Part shown: one piece after another, positions 15,185-19,127 of the stretch
Layout: each line of letters begins with the position of its first letter
Position numbering within the stretch: the first letter of the stretch is position 1
Source: Aquincola sp.
GTDB taxonomy: Bacteria > Pseudomonadota > Gammaproteobacteria > Burkholderiales > Burkholderiaceae_C
Assembly (NCBI GenBank): GCA_029884035.1
Contig: JAOUIM010000019.1
Location: 1-19,127, forward strand
DNA length: 19,127 bases
Reading direction: 5' to 3'
Program-made: the position numbers and the translations under genes
Notes under the pieces: generated by a model
The model's input: only the letters and a program-made list of their open reading frames with translations
Told to the model about the DNA's origin: nothing
The model's database searches: none

Positions 15185-15544
15185 ATGGACCTGCAACAGT
15201 ACGTGCCCGTCATCCTGTTCATCCTCGTCGGTGTGGCCGTGGGTGTGGCGCCGCAGGTGATCGGTTTCATCTTCGGTCCCAACCGTCCCGACGCCGAGAA
15301 GAACAGCCCTTACGAGTGCGGCTTCGAGGCCTTCGAGGACGCGCGCATGAAGTTCGACGTGCGCTACTACCTGGTGGCCATCCTCTTCATCCTGTTCGAC
15401 CTCGAGATCGCCTTTCTCTTTCCGTGGGCTGTGTCGCTGGCGGAGATCGGCGCGACAGGCTTCTGGGCCATGATGGTCTTCCTCGGCATCCTCGTCGTCG
15501 GCTTCGTCTACGAGTGGAAGAAGGGCGCCCTCGACTGGGAGTAA
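15185..15544 (+). CDS. nuoA: NADH-quinone oxidoreductase subunit A
   Basis: Predicted 119-residue membrane subunit of complex I at the junction between the peripheral and membrane arms. Three membrane helices are seen at about 7-28, 60-81 and 92-110. The conserved cytoplasm-facing loop after helix 1 holds NSPYECGFEAFEDARMKFD (40-58), with YECG and its flanking acidic residues typical of the family, and helix 2 has the conserved acidic FDLEIAFLFPW. The length matches relatives. There is no recognisable Shine-Dalgarno before the ATG at 15185. It is the first nuo gene, directly after the tRNA, with nuoB 9 bp downstream. Confidence 0.96.
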   Translation: MDLQQYVPVILFILVGVAVGVAPQVIGFIFGPNRPDAEKNSPYECGFEAFEDARMKFDVRYYLVAILFILFDLEIAFLFPWAVSLAEIGATGFWAMMVFLGILVVGFVYEWKKGALDWE

Positions 15545-15553
15545 GGCACGACG

Positions 15554-16030
15554 ATGGGCATCGAAGGCGTTCTCAAGGAAGGTGTCGCGACGACCACGCT
15601 CGATGCCGTCATCAATTGGTCGAAGACGGGATCGCTCTGGCCGATGACCTTCGGCCTGGCCTGCTGCGCGGTGGAGATGATGCACGCCGGCGCGGCGCGC
15701 TACGACATCGACCGCTTCGGCATGCTGTTCCGTCCCAGCCCGCGGCAGAGCGACCTGATGATCGTCGCCGGCACGCTGTGCAACAAGATGGCGCCGGCAC
15801 TGCGCAAGGTCTACGATCAGATGGCCGAGCCGCGCTGGGTCATCAGCATGGGCTCGTGCGCCAACGGCGGCGGCTACTACCACTACAGCTATTCGGTCGT
15901 GCGTGGCTGCGACCGCATCGTGCCGGTGGACGTCTACGTGCCTGGCTGTCCGCCGACGGCCGAAGCGCTGCTGTATGGGGTGTTGCAGCTGCAGGCCAAG
16001 ATCCGGCGCGAGAACACGATTGCCCGATGA
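15554..16030 (+). CDS. nuoB: NADH-quinone oxidoreductase subunit B
   Basis: Predicted 158-residue peripheral-arm subunit that carries cluster N2, the 4Fe-4S centre that passes electrons to ubiquinone. Ligands are the tandem Cys37-Cys38 (FGLACCAVEMM), Cys102 (MGSCANGGGYYHYSYS) and Cys132 (VPGCPPTAEALLYG). Length fits the short bacterial form. GGGAGTAAGG around the nuoA stop may act as ribosome-binding site. It needs Fe-S clusters from the ISC machinery encoded earlier in the window. Confidence 0.97.
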   Translation: MGIEGVLKEGVATTTLDAVINWSKTGSLWPMTFGLACCAVEMMHAGAARYDIDRFGMLFRPSPRQSDLMIVAGTLCNKMAPALRKVYDQMAEPRWVISMGSCANGGGYYHYSYSVVRGCDRIVPVDVYVPGCPPTAEALLYGVLQLQAKIRRENTIAR

Positions 16031-16100
16031 ACGACGCAATGGGGCTGCCTCGGTGTTCGCGCCCTCACGTGGGGCCGGCGTGTGGCGCCGTGTGGGACCG

Positions 16101-16700
16101 ATGACCGCCAGGCTGGACGCCCTGCAGGCGGCGCTCGAGGACACACTGGGCGCCAAGGTCACGGCGCTCGTACGCGATCGCGGGGAACTCACTGTTCACG
16201 TGAAGGCGGCGGACTACCACGCAGCGGCGTTGCAGCTGCGCGACCACCCGGTGCTTGCTTTCGAGCAGCTGATCGACCTGTGCGGCCTCGACATGAGCGG
16301 CTGGAAGGACCTGCCCCACGACGGTCCGCGCTTCATCGTCGTGTCGCACCTGCTGTCCGTCTCGAAGAACTGGCGCGTGCGCCTGAAGGTCGCATGTGCC
16401 GACGACGACCTGCCGCTGGTCGCTTCGGTCACCGACGTCTGGAGCAGTGCCAACTGGTTCGAGCGCGAGGCCTTTGACCTGTACGGCATCCTGTTCGAAG
16501 GCCATGCCGACCTGCGCCGCATTCTCACCGACTACGGCTTCATCGGCCATCCGATGCGCAAGGACTTTCCGACCACGGGCCATGTGGAAATGCGCTACGA
16601 CGCCGAGCGCAAGCGCGTGATCTACCAGCCGGTGACGATCGAGCCGCGCGAGATCACCCCGCGCATCGTGCGCGAGGACAACTACGGTGGACCGCACTGA
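16101..16700 (+). CDS. nuoC: NADH-quinone oxidoreductase subunit C
   Basis: Predicted 199-residue peripheral-arm subunit (30 kDa/NuoC family) that packs against NuoD near the quinone site; it holds no cofactor. Family blocks are FEQLIDLCGLDM, the WFEREAFDLYGILFEGHADLRRIL region (shortened here to WFEREAFDLYGI) and DYGFIGHPMRKDFP. The start at 16101 (MTARLDALQAALED) matches the expected N-terminus; in-frame GTG codons at 16080 and 16092 are alternatives. This leaves a 70 bp gap after nuoB, the largest in this operon, in which I see no gene. NuoC is separate from NuoD here, unlike the fused NuoCD of E. coli. Confidence 0.95.
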   Translation: MTARLDALQAALEDTLGAKVTALVRDRGELTVHVKAADYHAAALQLRDHPVLAFEQLIDLCGLDMSGWKDLPHDGPRFIVVSHLLSVSKNWRVRLKVACADDDLPLVASVTDVWSSANWFEREAFDLYGILFEGHADLRRILTDYGFIGHPMRKDFPTTGHVEMRYDAERKRVIYQPVTIEPREITPRIVREDNYGGPH

Positions 16701-16702
16701 CC

Positions 16703-17956
16703 GTGGCTGAGATCAAGAACTACACGCTAAATTTCGGGCCCCAGCATCCGGCGGCGCATGGCGTGTTGCGTCTGGTGCTCGAGCTCGACGGTGAGGTGAT
16801 CCAGCGTGCCGATCCGCATATCGGCCTGCTGCACCGGGCGACCGAGAAGCTGGCCGAGAGCAAGACCTTCATCCAGTCGCTGCCCTATATGGACCGGCTC
16901 GACTACGTGTCGATGATGGCCAACGAGCATGCATATTGCCTCGCGATCGAACGCCTGCTGGGCATCGAAGTGCCCGAACGCGCGCAGTACATCCGGGTCA
17001 TGTTTGCCGAACTGACGCGGCTGCTCAACCACTTGCTCTGGCTGGGCGCGCACGGGTTGGACTGCGGTGCGATGAACATCCTCATCTACTGCTTCCGCGA
17101 GCGCGAGGACATCTTCGACATGTACGAAGCAGTTTCGGGTGCGCGCATGCACGCGGCGTACTTCCGGCCGGGCGGCGTCTACCGCGACCTGCCCGACTCG
17201 ATGCCGCAGTACCGCGTCTCGCGCATCAAGAACGAGAAAGCGATCAAGGCGCTGAACCAGAATCGCCAGGGCTCGCTGCTCGACTTCATCGAGGACTTCT
17301 GCACGCGCTTTCCGGCCAACGTCGACGACTACGAGACACTGCTCACCGACAACCGCATCTGGAAGCAACGCACCGTGGGTATCGGCGTGGTGAGTCCGGA
17401 GCGCGCGCTCAACCTCGGATTCACCGGCCCGATGCTGCGCGGATCGGGCATCGAGTGGGACCTGCGCAAGAAGCAGCCCTACGACGTGTACGACCGCATG
17501 GACTTCGACATCCCAGTGGGCGTGAACGGCGACACCTACGACCGATACCTGGTGCGCATCGAGGAGATGCGCCAGGCCAACCGCATCGTCCGGCAGTGCG
17601 TCGAGTGGCTGCGCAAGAACCCCGGTCCGGTGATCACCGACAACCACAAGGTGGCACCACCATCGCGCGTGGACATGAAGAGCAACATGGAGGAGCTCAT
17701 CCACCACTTCAAGCTCTTCACCGAAGGCTTTCACGTGCCCGAGGGCGAGGCCTACGCAGCGGTCGAGCACCCGAAGGGCGAGTTCGGCATCTACCTCGTA
17801 TCCGATGGCGCCAACAAGCCCTACCGCCTGAAGATCCGCGCGCCGGGTTTCCCGCACCTGGCCGCCCTCGACGAGATGAGCCGCGGCCACATGATCGCCG
17901 ACGCGGTGGCGATCATCGGCACGATGGACATCGTGTTCGGCGAGATCGACCGATGA
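16703..17956 (+). CDS. nuoD: NADH-quinone oxidoreductase subunit D
   Basis: Predicted 417-residue 49 kDa-type subunit lining the ubiquinone-binding cavity together with NuoB. It starts with NYTLNFGPQHPAAHGVLRL, whose HPAAHG holds the histidine that contacts quinone; other blocks are HIGLLHRATEKLAE, LPYMDRLDYVSMM, the conserved FTGPMLRGSG and the C-terminal DIVFGEIDR. Full length and unfused. The start is GTG at 16703, 2 bp after the nuoC stop, with only a weak purine run (GGTGG) upstream, so translation is probably coupled to nuoC. The end overlaps the nuoE start (ATGA). Confidence 0.97.
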   Translation: MAEIKNYTLNFGPQHPAAHGVLRLVLELDGEVIQRADPHIGLLHRATEKLAESKTFIQSLPYMDRLDYVSMMANEHAYCLAIERLLGIEVPERAQYIRVMFAELTRLLNHLLWLGAHGLDCGAMNILIYCFREREDIFDMYEAVSGARMHAAYFRPGGVYRDLPDSMPQYRVSRIKNEKAIKALNQNRQGSLLDFIEDFCTRFPANVDDYETLLTDNRIWKQRTVGIGVVSPERALNLGFTGPMLRGSGIEWDLRKKQPYDVYDRMDFDIPVGVNGDTYDRYLVRIEEMRQANRIVRQCVEWLRKNPGPVITDNHKVAPPSRVDMKSNMEELIHHFKLFTEGFHVPEGEAYAAVEHPKGEFGIYLVSDGANKPYRLKIRAPGFPHLAALDEMSRGHMIADAVAIIGTMDIVFGEIDR

Positions 17957-18447
17957 ATTACACCCTCAGCGACAACACACGTGAGCGCTTCGACCGCGAG
18001 GTCGCCAAGTACCCGCCCGACCAGAAGCAATCGGCGGTGATGGCCTGCCTGGCGATCGTGCAGCACGAGCATGGGTACGTGTCGCAGGAAGCCGAGGCCG
18101 CAGTGGCCGCGCACCTGGGCATGGCACCGATCGCGGTGCACGAGGTCACGACCTTCTACAACATGTACAACCAGCAGCCGGTCGGGCGGTTCAAGCTCAA
18201 CGTCTGCACCAACCTACCCTGTGCACTGCGCAATGGTGAAGGTGCGTTGAAACACGTGTGCTCCAGACTCGGCGTCGAGCCCTACGGCACGACCGAGGAC
18301 GGCGTGTTCACCGTTCAGCCCAGCGAATGCCTGGGCGCCTGCGCCGACGCGCCGGTGATGCTGGTCAACGATCGCGAGATGCTCAGCTTCATGAACGAAG
18401 AGCGGCTGGACGACCTCCTGACGACGTTGAAGGCTCACGCCAAATGA
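17953..18447 (+). CDS. nuoE: NADH-quinone oxidoreductase subunit E
   Basis: Predicted 164-residue subunit (24 kDa type) with a thioredoxin-like fold and the 2Fe-2S cluster N1a, part of the NADH-oxidising tip. Ligands are Cys85 and Cys90 (NVCTNLPCALR) and Cys126 and Cys130 (SECLGACADAPV). N-terminal helices contain YPPDQKQSAVMACLAI, and EVTTFYNMYNQQPVG precedes the cluster domain. The ATG overlaps the nuoD stop as ATGA, and its stop overlaps nuoF the same way. The C-x4-C pair is normal for the family. Assignment is secure. Confidence 0.97.
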   Translation: MNYTLSDNTRERFDREVAKYPPDQKQSAVMACLAIVQHEHGYVSQEAEAAVAAHLGMAPIAVHEVTTFYNMYNQQPVGRFKLNVCTNLPCALRNGEGALKHVCSRLGVEPYGTTEDGVFTVQPSECLGACADAPVMLVNDREMLSFMNEERLDDLLTTLKAHAK

Positions 18448-19127
18448 GGACGCCGGACCTTTCCCGATTCAAGGCGAGCGGTCGCGAAACCTGCTTCCAC
18501 GGCCGCCACATCGGCGCGCAGATCTACGCCGGCCTGGACGGCAGCAACTGGCACATCGCCGATTATGAGGCGCGCGGCGGCTACAAGGCGCTCAGGAAGA
18601 TTCTCGGCAAGGACGGCGGCGAGGGCATGACGCCGGAGCTGGTCGTCGCCGAACTCAAGACGAGCGCGCTGCGCGGGCGCGGCGGCGCCGGCTTCCCGAC
18701 GGGCCTGAAGTGGAGCTTCATGCCGCGCGCTTTCCCAGGCGCGAAGTACCTGGTGTGCAACTCCGACGAGGGCGAGCCCGGCACCTGCAAGGACCGCGAC
18801 CTGCTTGCCTTCAATCCGCACATGGTCATCGAGGGGATGGCGATCGCGGCGTACGCGATGGGTGTCAAGGTGGGCTACAACTACATCCACGGCGAGATCT
18901 TCGAGGTCTACGAGCGCTTCGAGGAGGCCCTCGAGGAAGCGCGCCGCGCCGGTTACCTGGGTGAAAAGGTCCTCGGGAGCGACTTCTCGTTCCAGTTGCA
19001 CGCCTTCCATGGCTTCGGCGCCTACATCTGCGGAGAGGAAACGGCACTCTTGGAATCGCTCGAGGGCAAGAAGGGCCAGCCGCGTTTCAAGCCCCCGTTC
19101 CCGGCGAGCTTCGGCCTGTACGGCAAG
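18444..19127 (+). CDS. nuoF: NADH-quinone oxidoreductase subunit F, 5' part
   Basis: The first 228 residues of the 51 kDa-type subunit that binds NADH and FMN and starts electron transfer; the frame runs off the window end with no stop. The NADH/FMN-binding glycine-rich loop RGRGGAGFPTGLKW is at 77-90, followed by NSDEGEPGTCKDRD (about 106-119), where FMN and NADH contacts lie, and by ICGEETALLESLEG (about 195-208). The C-terminal part with the 4Fe-4S N3 ligands is outside the window. The ATG at 18444 overlaps the nuoE stop by ATGA. No frameshift is seen. Confidence 0.96.
   Translation, partial: MRTPDLSRFKASGRETCFHGRHIGAQIYAGLDGSNWHIADYEARGGYKALRKILGKDGGEGMTPELVVAELKTSALRGRGGAGFPTGLKWSFMPRAFPGAKYLVCNSDEGEPGTCKDRDLLAFNPHMVIEGMAIAAYAMGVKVGYNYIHGEIFEVYERFEEALEEARRAGYLGEKVLGSDFSFQLHAFHGFGAYICGEETALLESLEGKKGQPRFKPPFPASFGLYGK

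Noticed and set aside
16727..17890. Minus-strand open frame of 387 codons over nuoD
   Set aside because: Antisense to nuoD; Val/His/Asp-rich mirror composition and no family resemblance.
16936..17952. Long upstream extension of the nuoE frame
   Set aside because: It runs out of frame through nuoD and is rich in Arg/Pro/Ala; the family N-terminus and ATGA overlap fix the start at 17953.

Overview
This 19.1 kb window is a stretch of core chromosome from a GC-rich betaproteobacterium, most probably a member of Burkholderiales. That placement is inferred from gene order and protein resemblance: low-molecular-weight phosphatase-iscRSUA-hscBA-fdx, then rpsO-pnp-PIG3-type reductase-tpiA-secG-tRNA-Leu-nuoABCDEF. 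No database was searched. I see no insertion sequences, phage genes, integrases or CRISPR arrays. Nearly all genes are on the + strand; the one confident exception is a 95-residue protein gene at 6908-7195.

Layout. Bases 1-283 hold the 3' end of a small DUF995-like gene, followed by about 300 bp with no convincing gene. Bases 590-6884 hold a phosphatase gene and the ISC iron-sulfur cluster operon: regulator IscR, cysteine desulfurase IscS, scaffold IscU, A-type carrier IscA, an unexpected GNAT acetyltransferase, the HscB/HscA co-chaperone/chaperone pair and a 2Fe-2S ferredoxin. Two candidate IscR boxes lie in front of iscR. No iscX is seen; fdx is instead followed by the convergent 95-residue gene. 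Bases 7379-9883 hold tsaD (tRNA t6A synthesis) and a fold-type I aminotransferase. Bases 9879-12759 hold rpsO and pnp, each behind a structured 5' leader. Bases 12781-14951 hold a PIG3-type NAD(P)H:quinone reductase, tpiA and secG. A tRNA-Leu(GAG) gene follows at 15034-15118, then nuoA to nuoF (complex I). nuoF is cut by the window end.

How the genes fit together. The ISC operon builds Fe-S clusters, and the Nuo proteins at the other end (NuoB, E and F here) are major users of them. Many junctions are translationally coupled by short overlaps: iscU/iscA 20 nt, iscA/GNAT and GNAT/hscB by GTGA, hscA/fdx by TGATG, nuoD/E and nuoE/F by ATGA.

No wholly new multi-gene system is evident. The best leads are regulatory. 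The rpsO leader carries four mutually complementary arms that can form two exclusive folds, one of which buries the region just before the start codon, so it is a candidate S15 autoregulatory RNA. The rpsO-pnp spacer carries a long imperfect hairpin of the sort RNase III cuts, and a small open frame ending on the pnp start codon. Lesser leads are the GNAT gene inside the isc operon, a possibly leaderless tsaD, and a tRNA that forms the 5' boundary of the nuo transcript.
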